From contig BTPG01000005.1 of assembly GCA_036245525.1 (NCBI GenBank), forward strand, positions 206,386,291 to 206,450,290: a stretch of DNA of 64,000 bases, read 5' to 3'. Source of the DNA: Semisulcospira habei. Lineage: Eukaryota > Mollusca > Gastropoda > Semisulcospiridae. A model generated the notes under the pieces. The model saw only the letters and a program-made list of their open reading frames with translations, ran no database searches and was not told where the DNA came from. This document shows positions 42,401 to 49,893 of the stretch, piece after piece. The translations under genes and the position numbers were made by a program. How positions within the stretch are numbered: the stretch's first letter is position 1; each line of letters starts with the position of its first letter.

Positions 42401-44729
42401 CGTCCTTCTGAAGAAGAAAGAAAATGGCCTTGGAAGGCAGGTGCTTTCTCAAAGGCAAAAGTGCCACCTGTCATTAAAGACCATCATTTAGGGGGCTACA
42501 GCCACAGCCACAGCTACAGCCACACCCACAGCTACAGCCACCTAAATGATGGTCTTAATGACAAGGTGATCTCCCATAAGGGTAGTCACTCAAAACAGGT
42601 TCTGCTTCACCAAGGTCTTGTGCACTTGCAAGCATAAAAAGGGGTTGGTATGTGATTTTCGATTTCACGGCTCCAGGCCATTATGTCCAAAATCACGCAT
42701 CAGCCCCCTGCAGCCAGGTTTGACCGAAACAATCACTTGATGATTTTGGGGCGTTGTGGCTTGAGGCTGTGAGGCCCAAAATGTCAGACCCGGGGCTATT
42801 TGCGCGAGTGAGCGTAGTCCTGCACCAGCCACTAAGCAAGGTGCTCCGCTAGAGCGGAGCACCTTGCTTAGTGGCTGGTGCAGGACTAAGCTTGTTCATG
42901 CAACTGGACCTGCCTTGTAAGGCTTGCCGATGAACGGGTTGCTGGAGCAGCGCTGCGCGATGACGTCGCGGATGAGATGCTTCTGGCCGTTGTACGTGGT
43001 CAAGATGGAGATCTTCTCCGCAGGGTACCCGATCAGCCGCATGTACATGAACAGGGCCACCACATATTCTGCTTCTGCCAAATTCTGTCAGCAAACAAAT
43101 TAGTGAACTGATTACTACAAATTCTTCACACAAACAAATCAACTCATCCATCCCCAATAAAATACAGCACAACCTGCTTAACTCGTTTAGCCCGGGGCAC
43201 ATATTTCCCAAATTTTGGAGGCGTCATCTAACGACTATGCCCCTGTTGCAGGAGATGGGTCAACCATGATAATTCAAGGGCAGTGCCAGATTAGCTTGGC
43301 ACCGACAGGCGCCAAGCTAATCTGGCACTGCCCTTGAATAATCATGGTCGACCCATCTCCTGCGGTAGTGCGTCAGGGCTGAATGGGTTAAGCAACCACC
43401 CTTTTCACAACAAAACGTCTTCAAAAGACAGGTGTGCTCTCAAGAGAAATACTGAAGGGAACAAAGTGTTACCTGTCATTAAAGACCATCATTGAGGTGG
43501 CTGAAGCCACCTCAATGATGGTCTTTAATAACAGGTGACCTCTCATATGGTTTGTTGCTCACAACAAGTTCTACTGTAGTAATCATACGACCAGTCCAAA
43601 CAAGAACTTGGCAGAAAAGCACCCACCTGATAGAAGTAGGGGTTTGGCTCGGACTCTCCCACCCCGTTGAAGTCTGTGACGTTAACCAGCTGGAAGTCGA
43701 ACATGAATCCCGCGTTGGCCAGCCGATACTGGGGCTGCGTGATCACGTGGGGCAGGCTGCCCAGTCGCTTGTAACGCCAGTTGTACAGGCTTGCGATGCT
43801 GCAAGAAAACAATCAATCATTACCTATTTACATCCGGAAGAAAAAATTCAAGTAGCAGCAGACTGTTCAACCATCGCCTCACACTGTTTGCCTCTCTCGA
43901 TTTGCTACCGCTGATCAGCAGTAATCAACTGAGGGAGAAAACCAGTGTGCCACAGCCTATATGTATCTCTACAGATGACCAACTATTCCAGCAGAAACCT
44001 TCAACTATCCCAGTCTATCCACCTTGATCAGTAAAACAACTACCCGGTACTGTCCAGTGGTTGTTCTGTACTTCATGTATATCAAACCTCCTCGACCTCA
44101 AACAGGCACAGTTATACATTGTATTTTGACAACCAATCTGTCAACAGCTCTACTGCAAGAGACAACCAGTGTGCCAAAGCCTACATGTATCTATACAGAC
44201 GGCCAACTATTCAGGCAACAACCTTCAACAATCCCAGTCTATCCACCTCCAGCAATAAGAGAGAGTTACTGTTCACTTGTTGCACAGTACTATCATATAA
44301 CAAATCCCCTCGATCTCCAACAGGCATAGTTATACATTGTATTCTACAGCCACAGGACAATGCCACCACTGCAAGAGGCAAAGCACATCATAAGCCCCTG
44401 CAGGTGCTGGGGATCATGATGTTCTTTGCCTCTTGCTTGCCCCATTTGTATCCACGTTCCTTGCATGGATGGAGTTATTTGGTGCACGCACACATACATA
44501 CACACACACACCCTTCCCTCTATCAAGCTCTGCCACACTACCTTGCTCTGGCGCGACCCTGAGCGTCAAGGTCGACAGTCGGCACCCCCAGTCGAACAAA
44601 GCGAGTGAAGAGGGACTGCTCCATGTTGGAGAACTTCTGGAACGCCATGTTCTTGATGACGGGCGGCAGCTGGTGGTGGTCGCCGATCATGATCCAGCGC
44701 TTCAGGCGGTTGTTGCCGTCTTCTGGATT
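31835..44729 (-). CDS. AQR: RNA helicase aquarius, 3' part of gene (8 exons)
   Basis: Encodes the C-terminal helicase half of aquarius (intron-binding protein 160), the SF1 helicase of the spliceosomal intron-binding complex in the nucleus. Exons: 44542-44729, 43627-43798, 42914-43084, 41856-41941, 40790-40901, 33700-33762, 32533-32655 and a tentative 31835-31965. The first seven join in perfect phase to about 305 residues. Visible motifs: [20 protein letters not shown] (motif III region), [47 protein letters not shown] (motif V) and [20 protein letters not shown] (motif VI). Upstream helicase motifs I-II and the N-terminal armadillo-like half are not present up to 64000, so the preceding intron exceeds 19 kb or the locus is split. 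One junction is GC-AG, the others GT-AG. Introns carry many foldback elements and a DIRS element in sense orientation. Confidence 0.93.
32050..32435 (-). mobile_element. tRNA-derived SINE
   Basis: On the minus strand the head reads GGCGGTCCGTGGCGCAGTGG. Box A is TGGCGCAGTGG (32414-32424) and box B is GGTTCGATACC (32370-32380), about 44 bp apart as in tRNA-like Pol III promoters. The body includes ACCCGGAGAAAGAACC on the plus strand, with a (TATAA)-rich 3' end near 32040. It sits in the last AQR intron, same strand as the gene. Confidence 0.85.
32533..32655 (-). CDS. AQR: AQR exon g
   Basis: Acceptor TATCCCAACAG|GTGCAAG. Encodes [20 protein letters not shown] then [20 protein letters not shown]. 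The donor is CAG|GTCGGT, or alternatively GTCG|GTATAT four bases further. The MPQMA.FVY signature is typical of the AQR C-terminus. Confidence 0.88.
32730..32944. mobile_element. TTAA-bounded palindromic MITE (AQR intron)
   Basis: TTAACTCGTTCAACCCC...GGGCTAAATGGGTTAA. The core folds around TTGGCGCC-GACA-GGCGCCAA with only scattered mismatches. Confidence 0.8.
33111..33240. mobile_element. Degenerate palindromic MITE (AQR intron)
   Basis: TTAACCAAATCAGCCCTAAAA and the GTAGTGCCTGATTAGCTTGG arm are recognisable. The right outer arm is lost. Confidence 0.55.
33510..33651. repeat. 71-bp tandem duplication
   Basis: Two near-identical copies beginning AATCCAAAAATGTCGCATTT (33510 and 33581). A partial inverted copy precedes them (AAAAAATGCCACATTTTTGG), so the region can also fold. 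Confidence 0.8.
33700..33762 (-). CDS. AQR: AQR exon f
   Basis: 63-nt exon, acceptor GTTTGACAG|CTGACC, donor AGAAAG|GTCAGT. Encodes [20 protein letters not shown] plus K, matching the segment that follows the ELTPAF region in AQR. Confidence 0.85.
33866..33920. repeat. Foldback relic, 'ATTAAAGACCATC' family
   Basis: CACCTGTCATTAAAGACCATC is followed by an imperfect inverted arm (CACCTGAATGATGG). Best-preserved relative at 43471-43536. Confidence 0.55.
33997..34195. mobile_element. Palindromic MITE (AQR intron)
   Basis: TTAACCCTACAGCC at the left, GGGGCTAAATCTAAGG at the right (end decayed). The core TTGGCGCC-TGAT-GGCGCCAA is well paired. Confidence 0.7.
34604..34695. repeat. DIRS internal complementary region
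   Basis: TACCATCGGTAAGTATTTTT... is the reverse complement of the left tip, and TTATTTCTTCAAAATCGTTA... is the reverse complement of the right tip. They abut near 34652. Confidence 0.9.
34806..35861 (-). pseudogene. DIRS tyrosine recombinase (frameshifted)
   Basis: N-terminal part 35861-35433 ([20 protein letters not shown]) is a core-binding-like domain. C-terminal part 35135-34806 has [33 protein letters not shown] (box II Arg) and [11 protein letters not shown] (candidate nucleophile Tyr). A middle segment lies in another frame (35413-35136, RVSELHALS as the box I region). At least one frameshift separates the parts, so this copy is probably inactive. Confidence 0.8.
35833..37519 (-). pseudogene. 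DIRS reverse transcriptase and RNase H (frameshifted)
   Basis: RT begins in frame 37519-37094 ([19 protein letters not shown], then a run of Lys codons, [35 protein letters not shown]). It continues in another frame with [20 protein letters not shown] and CLDD (Cys in place of the usual Tyr). RNase H follows at 36792-35833 with [25 protein letters not shown] and [11 protein letters not shown]. An A19 run on the coding strand (T-run 37330-37348) encodes the Lys stretch. Confidence 0.8.
38050..39915 (-). pseudogene. DIRS Gag-like region (disrupted)
   Basis: Upstream of RT. Coding-like segments in several frames: [20 protein letters not shown] (about 39907-39850) continuing to [15 protein letters not shown]; an Arg/Ser-rich segment (SRSRSPARR) at 38867-38292; and [20 protein letters not shown] at 38397. 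A roughly 252-bp direct duplication (39041-39292 and 39293-39545) and a 39-base T-run (39383-39421) interrupt it. Function inferred from position. Confidence 0.6.
40404..40789. other. AQR intron remainder, no feature
   Basis: Between the DIRS right tip and exon e. No repeat or ORF recognised. Confidence 0.4.
40790..40901 (-). CDS. AQR: AQR exon e (helicase motif VI)
   Basis: Acceptor TTTGTGTAG|GGATGTG, donor AACAGG|GTAAGT. Encodes [20 protein letters not shown] and [10 protein letters not shown]. 112 nt. The following 7.0-kb intron contains the DIRS element. Confidence 0.93.
41028..41212. mobile_element. TTAA-bounded palindromic MITE (AQR intron)
   Basis: The first-subfamily core (TTCAAGGGTGATGCCAGAAT) pairs almost perfectly around CTTGGCGCC-AGA-GGCGCCAAG. 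Confidence 0.8.
41431..41490. repeat. Foldback, 'ATTAAAGACCATC' family
   Basis: CACCATCATTTAGGTGGCTG pairs with GCCGCTTAAATGATTG. Imperfect. Confidence 0.6.
41551..41806. mobile_element. Palindromic MITE with duplicated right arm
   Basis: TTAACCCATTCACC at left. The right arm GCACCAAGCTAATCTGGCAC is present twice in tandem, unlike other copies. Confidence 0.75.
41856..41941 (-). CDS. AQR: AQR exon d (helicase motif V)
   Basis: Acceptor TTTTTGACAG|GTGACG, donor CTCAG|GTCAGG. Encodes [20 protein letters not shown] to VGHL. 86 nt. Confidence 0.93.
42158..42376. mobile_element. TTAA-bounded palindromic MITE (AQR intron)
   Basis: TTAACCCATTTAGCCCC...GGGGCTAAAAGGGTTTAA. The core arms pair over about 45 bp around TTCA. 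Confidence 0.8.
42465..42568. repeat. Foldback with repeat-expanded loop
   Basis: CACCTGTCATTAAAGACCATC and its inverse flank a loop of GCCACAGCTACA-type repeats, so the loop has grown by slippage relative to 43471-43536. Confidence 0.75.
42815..42888. repeat. Perfect 36-bp hairpin beside a 5' splice site
   Basis: TAGTCCTGCACCAGCCACTA...its exact complement, with only AG between the arms. Its near end is about 25 nt inside the intron from the GC donor of AQR exon c (42913). Confidence 0.9.
42914..43084 (-). CDS. AQR: AQR exon c with GC donor
   Basis: Acceptor GCTGACAG|AATTTGGCAG; encodes [20 protein letters not shown] through FIGKPYK. The donor is AAG|GCAGGT: only a GC splice site keeps K-V-T-T-V-D in frame with the next exon. 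171 nt, 57 codons. Confidence 0.9.
43178..43391. mobile_element. TTAA-bounded palindromic MITE (AQR intron)
   Basis: TTAACTCGTTTAGCCC...GGGCTGAATGGGTTAA. Both TTAA ends intact. The core has one or two mismatches. Confidence 0.85.
43471..43536. repeat. Foldback, best copy of 'ATTAAAGACCATC' family
   Basis: ACCTGTCATTAAAGACCATC...inverse, arms of about 31 bp around a CTGAAG turn, nearly perfect. Confidence 0.8.
43627..43798 (-). CDS. AQR: AQR exon b
   Basis: Acceptor TTCTTGCAG|CATCGC, donor TATCAG|GTGGGT. Encodes [18 protein letters not shown] and [13 protein letters not shown]. 172 nt, begins with the last base of a Ser codon. Confidence 0.93.
44371..44436. repeat. Foldback, 'GCAAGAGGC' subfamily
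   Basis: GCAAGAGGCAAAGCACATCA with an inverted arm carrying several mismatches. Between AQR exons b and a. Confidence 0.7.
44542..44729 (-). CDS. AQR: AQR exon a (helicase motif III)
   Basis: Acceptor TTTTCCAG before AATCCAGAAGACGG (NPEDG), donor GCAAG|GTAGTG. Encodes [20 protein letters not shown] and [11 protein letters not shown]. 188 nt, ends in phase 2 (AG of Ser). Confidence 0.93.
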
Positions 44730-44781
44730 CTGGAAAAGATGAATGTGACGAAAAGCTAAGCATGCTTTTATGTTGCTGGGT

Positions 44782-44997
44782 TTAACCCCTTCACTGCCGA
44801 GAAAAAAGTGAACAGGATTCACCTGCAAGAGACATAGATCCTCATGAGCCCCCGCAACTGTGGGGGCTCATGAGGATCTATGTCTCTTGCTGAGACCAAT
44901 TTATATCCATGTTTCTTGGACTGTGTTGGCTTTTGGTCATTAATGAACAAAGATTTCAAAAACAAACATGTATGTACAGTGGCGGGGAAGGGGTTAC
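44782..44997. mobile_element. Palindromic MITE, 'GCAAGAGGC' subfamily
   Basis: TTAACCCCTTCACTGCCG...GGCGGGGAAGGGGTTAC ends around a hairpin GAGACATAGATCCTCATGAG/inverse, just upstream of exon a. Confidence 0.75.
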
Positions 44998-45550
44998 ACC
45001 CAGCAATATAAAAGCATAGTTACCTTCATTTAAAACAAATAATGGTCAATATTGAGAGGTCCCTTTGCCCGCTGGCTTTCCAGCATATATGCGTTTAAGG
45101 ACTCCCATATTTGCGACACAGTGGAACACTGGTGTTTGTCCCACCAGTAGACAGTTACATGTTACATGATAACCCAGAGGCAACACCAAGACTGACACCT
45201 AAAATGGAGATGTGTTCTCAACCCCTCAGACCTTGACCAGTGTCACACTGCAGTGATAGGTGCAGCGACTGATCACGAAGCTACCCAAAATGCAAAGGGT
45301 CTTCAGGCTGACGTCTGTCGTCATTGGCCCACACACAGCCAACAGCGGCCAATGACGGCCCGATAACCTGTTGCACATTGGAATTTGGATATGTGCTCCG
45401 CATTATGTTTTACTCACAAATGTTGAGGATATTAGGCAGACCCCAGACCCAATTCAAAGTACATACGGAACCGACCATGTCAAACTACCTGTATGGGGGA
45501 AAGTGTTCCATCTCCATTCCCTTTATAGCCACATGCCTACGCCACCAACT

Positions 45551-45616
45551 GCAAGAGGCAAAGCACATCATGAGCCCCCGCAGGTGCGGGGGCTCATGAT
45601 GTGCTTTGCCTCTTGC
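45551..45616. repeat. Perfect 32-bp hairpin, 'GCAAGAGGC' subfamily
   Basis: GCAAGAGGCAAAGCACATCA...exact complement, with only GG between arms. Total 66 bp. Confidence 0.85.
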
Positions 45617-46045
45617 TTGCCCACATTTGTATCTGTTTCTTGCGTGGATGGGAAGACCACAGGCCTCACCATATAAAGGCTACGAGACTTTCTTGATTCC
45701 AGAATAGTTCATTTGAACACCTCTCACCACTATCGCGACATTTTCCTCAACTCCAAAATGTCTCGTCTAAACTCGTCTGGATTCACACAAGTCAAAAAAA
45801 GATGTTTACCCCTGCACATTCGACTCAAGTGTATTCAAAGGTATTATTAGTTTTATTATAACTACAGCCGAGTCCAGTTAACATGAACATGCTTGACACA
45901 AATTTCTGGTCAACACGAACCCCCCCCCCCCCCCCCCCCTCCTTGCGACACCACCGCCATACCTCTGAATCCCACCGCCCCACCAACCCTTCACCCAATG
46001 CTTCACACCAAGACCCCGCCTCCACTGACCACCACCCCCAGTCCG

Positions 46046-46476
46046 CCAGCTCTTGATGAGCATGCCCATGATGTTCTTGAGGAGATCCAAGAAGAGCATT
46101 TTGTAAAGACAGAGAGACCCGAGGACGAACGGAAGTACGAGAGCAAAGGAGCGTGCCTGCTTGACTCCCTCCTGGCAGATGTCTTTGTCACACATGTCGA
46201 GCCGAGCAAGACCACCTACCAGCAGGGAGCTGAAGACGTCAAGAAGTATCGAGAGGAGAAATCGATTGGCATGGCGGAGAACCCACTCTTGTGGTGGAAA
46301 CAGAATGAGTACCGCTTCCCTCTGTTGGCTAGGGTGGCGAGGATTTACCTCGCCATCCTGGCTACGAGTGTGCCCTCAGAGTGTCTTCGACAGCTGGGGA
46401 CATTCTGACCAGCTAAAGGGCTACCCTGAACCCAGAGCATGTGGACAAGCTCCTCTTTCTGAAAAAGAACTTGTAA
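46046..46476 (+). pseudogene. hAT transposase C-terminal (dimerisation) domain
   Basis: The frame reads ...KSIGMAENPLLWWKQNEYRF, PLLARVARIYLAILATSVPS, the hallmark of the hAT C-terminal dimerisation region. After SEC the frame shifts (TAGDILTS, then LNPEHVDKLLFLKKNL to the stop at 46474). The right terminus near 46985 reads GGTACACAGCTCTAG, a hAT-like end. The 5' side (45940-46040) is Pro-rich sequence shared with 49340-49440. Confidence 0.8.
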
Positions 46477-46985
46477 AGTCATGCACTGTTCTTTTCAGAA
46501 AGTGGAGACTGTCCTACTGATATGGCTGCCATTCCTAATCGTTTTCGTACAGTTCAATAAAAAATATAAATTTTTTTTTTTAAAAAGCATTAAAAAGTTT
46601 CTCTTAGTAGGAGTGTAATTTTCATTTTCTGTTTTGTTTTTTGTTTGTTTTTTTGTTATCCATCCAGAAAATCTACGTCTGTAGGTTTCATTTAATGATT
46701 CAGTGTTTTTTTCCCCCCATAGTATTTGTTTACCTGATTTTGTATTCAAAGTGAACACTGAATAATTAAAGTTTGTTTATAAAAAAAACGATCACTGGTG
46801 TGTTTGAGTCTGTCTTTTCTCATTTTGTTTCAACTTCTTCATGCATTCTTGTACGTACAAGTGGCCAGATTGTCATCAAATTACATGGGATCGGGGACGG
46901 CGGTATACCGTTGGAAAATATCGGTACTGGCAAAAAATATCGCGGTATATCGCGGTACGGCCGTCTTCACGGTACACAGCTCTAG
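46477..46985 (+). mobile_element. hAT 3' non-coding end
   Basis: AATAAA near 46556, A/T-runs, then GGTATACCG/CGCGGTATATCGCGGTAC repeats leading to the ACAGCTCTAG terminus. Confidence 0.55.
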
Positions 46986-47039
46986 TACTCATTCATGCAC
47001 ACCTCTCTTACACACTTTCTCCTTGAGAGATGTGATCAA

Positions 47040-47111
47040 TTTTGAGTCCATACTGGTTAACACAAAATATGTTTTACACAAAGTGATTTTCTGTGTCCCC
47101 AGAAATTTGTG
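47040..47111. repeat. pogo-like terminal repeat fragment
   Basis: The inverse of AACACAAATTTCTGGGGACA, matching the left end at 29117 and a weaker copy at 45866-45920. Confidence 0.45.
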
Positions 47112-47299
47112 TTAACCTATTCAGCCCTGATGCACTATAGCAGGAGATTGGTCGACCATGATAATTCAAGGGTAGTGCCAGATTAATCTGACACTGCCTT
47201 TGAATTATCATGGTCGGTCCATCTCCTGCAACTGGTGCATAGTCATTAGATGACGCCTCCAAAATTTGGGAAATACTTGCGTCGGGCTGAATAAGTTAA
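47112..47299. mobile_element. TTAA-bounded palindromic MITE, core shortened
   Basis: TTAACCTATTCAGCCCTGATG...GGGCTGAATAAGTTAA. The GGCGCC turn is deleted (AGATTAATCTGACA). Confidence 0.75.
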
Positions 47300-47716
47300 G
47301 CGCTCCTGCCTATCTCACCAACTTACTTCACCCCTACACACCTCCCCACTCCCTCCGCTCTGCCTCCGACCCTCTCCGCCTCCACATCCCCCGCACCAAA
47401 CTCAGCACTTTCGGCCCCTGCTCCTTCTCCGTCTACGGTCCATCCACCTGGAACACTCCCACTCTCTCTCCGTCAGAAACACTCTCTCTCCTCCTTCCAG
47501 TCCGCCCTCAAAACTCACCTCTTTCAACAGTTCTAGCACTATATCACCACACTCCCCACCCCAAGCTGACTGTCGTAATTATTTCACTATTTGTGGTACG
47601 CGAGTCATTGTCTAAAGCGTGCGCATGCGCGAGTTGTGAGTGCGCGCTTAGAGTTATAATTATTATAAGATAAGCGCATTATAAATACCGTAATTATTAT
47701 TATTATTATTATTACT
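47300..47716 (+). pseudogene. LINE C-terminal relic with (ATT)n tail
   Basis: AYLTNLLHPYTPPHSLRSAS, IPRTKLSTFGPCSFSVYGPS and WNTPTLSPS resemble the C-terminus of CR1/L2/Jockey-group LINEs (compare 57430-57870). Ends GATAAGCGCATTATAAATAC then (ATT)n. Confidence 0.7.
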
Positions 47717-48394
47717 CCACTCTATTACTACTACAGTGTATGATGATATGGACGTGATAGCGCTGAGACAGTGGTGGTGGCGTGCTTTGAGTTTGTTGGT
47801 TTTAGCCTGACTAGCGAGGTTTATTTTTTTCTTCTGGCGTTATGCGGTAGACAGATAGGAACGGCAATCCCGGGCATAGAAAAGGTGAGGTGAGGTCACA
47901 GTTTTGCGGGTAACTTCTTTCTTTTTGTATGTTAATTCACTGAAAATTTCACAGAAAATATCTCTTACATTTATTTTACTCTTACATTTATTTTAGTACT
48001 CTTTTGAATTTGTCTTATTAGAATGCGATTGATTGATTCCTATTTGGTTAACATTGTGCAGACTATGTCCCGGCGCAGTGGCGGATGTAGGAGAAGGGGG
48101 GGGGGGGAGAGCGGGGGGAAGGGGGAGGGGGGGGGCAAGGGCCCATTCCCCCCCCCCCCCAATCAGCTCCGACAAAAACAAAAAAAAAAATTATGGTTAT
48201 TTGTGAAAATGTACTATTTGATGGTTCTTCTTTCTTGTAGGGTGTATTTCATAATTATCTCACAGGTTCTGTGGGTGAGCCTAGTGTGTTCATGAGCCTA
48301 TAGTCAAATACCCTCTTGGCACTCATGGCCTGCACCTGTCACAGTACATCACCCAGACATAGAGTGCCATGTGCCCCGCACTCACAGACCACCA
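47717..48394. other. No gene recognised
   Basis: G- and C-homopolymer block at about 48095-48163 beginning GCAGTGGCGGATGTAGG, similar to 16505. Otherwise featureless. Confidence 0.4.
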
Positions 48395-48719
48395 CCCCCC
48401 GAATTCTCACCACGACGCTACCAGCCACCCCCACCACCAACACAGTGACAGTTCTACTTGAGCTATTAACTCCCCTCGGACGCGCTGACTGACTGAATCT
48501 GGCTTATTCATAGGGGTCCGTTGATAGTAGCTTTGACTAATGCAAATCCACAGCCTACGCCCAGCTCCAACTCCAGAAGAGAAACAAGACGACAGAACCC
48601 ACCCATGTCCCTGTCCCAATACCATCACCAACGATGCAGTCGGAGTTACCACGTGCGTCAACTGAGTGCAGCCTGGAAGAAATGTGGTAACGACACCCAA
48701 TGCCCTTGCCACCAACAGG

Positions 48720-49635
48720 AATGTTCCCCAAAATGGACGCCTTCCTAAGAGAGAACGTATTCCCAAACCTCTCAGCAGCGACTCTACCAGCAACCGCCCA
48801 ACCGCCACCGCCACCAGTGGAAGAAGAAGAAAAAGAAGAAGAAGAAGTACATGACGTGTCGGGGTCATCTTCAGAGTTGGACTTCGCCCCCCCCCCCCCT
48901 CCCCAGGGATCCTCATCCCCGAACACCTAACTCGGGAGGGGCCCTGGTCCATAAAAGAGAGGGAGGTCCGGCTTCGGGGCCTGGACATCAACAACCTGGT
49001 CCTGCTACTTCAATCAGCTGTACCAGTCATACTCGCAACACACGGTGATGACTACCACCACGCCATAGTTACCACCCACCGCCGAAGCGAACCACAAAGG
49101 GACCTCAGCCACCCCAGCAACGAAGCACACAAAAACCGACACCACCCCGACGACTACATTAGAGGTGGACTGCTCCACGACAACGCCAAAGACCCAAGAC
49201 GCCAGCACCGGCACACCTCAACCAGTACGAGACCACCACCCAGAAGCACCCTCAACAGCCAATACAGCCAGCCGCAGGAGAAGACCCCCAAAATCTGCCA
49301 GACAACGCCAGCCTGCACCCAGAAAACCCCCCGTCCTTGCGACACCACCGCCACACCTCCGAATCCCACCGCCCCACCAACCCTACACCCAACGCTCCAC
49401 ACCAAGACCCCGCCTCCAATGGCCACCACCCCCCCGAATTCTCACCACAACGCTACCAGCCACCCCCACAGCGACAGTTCCACCGGTCACCACCACCCCT
49501 GCCTACACTCATAGAGTGGCTGATCCACCAGCTGCCACCAGCCTGGTACTAGTGACGGTCCACCGGCCACACCACCCACCTCCTCCACCACCACCCGCCC
49601 GGCCCCGGCACCATCACCAGCCGCTGCGTGACTGA
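48720..49635 (+). pseudogene. YHH-domain Pro-rich protein, unit 1 (frame-disrupted)
   Basis: Not a known family. An opening frame gives FPKMDAFLRENVFPNLSA then an EEEEKEEEE run. In a shifted frame follow EGPWSIKEREVRLRGLDINN and LVLLLQSAVPVILATHGDDY then HH. This aligns with unit 2 over W-S/T-x-K/R-E...V-R...D-I/L-x-x-L-V-x-L-L-x-x-A-x-P-x-I-L-x-T-x-x-x-x-Y-H-H. The C-terminus is Pro/Thr-rich and ends at 49635. It lies head-to-tail with unit 2. Confidence 0.5.
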
Positions 49636-49893
49636 GCGACAGACAGCCAGAGTGACCCCTCCCCCCCCCCCCACCGCATGCCCCCCCCCCCCCCCCCAGG
49701 ACGAAATCAGCGAGAGCTGGAAGTCCCTGTCCTTTCCAAAGTAGCACTAGCACCGCGCGGCAGGCACATCGAGCCGAAAGAACATTCGCTGAGACACCAT
49801 ACTGTTCAGCCACCCGAAACGAGTCCTCGCTCAGCCCGCCTAACAAGCCTCGCACAGATCAACAGCTGAGGACGGTTCACCGCACAGCTCGCC

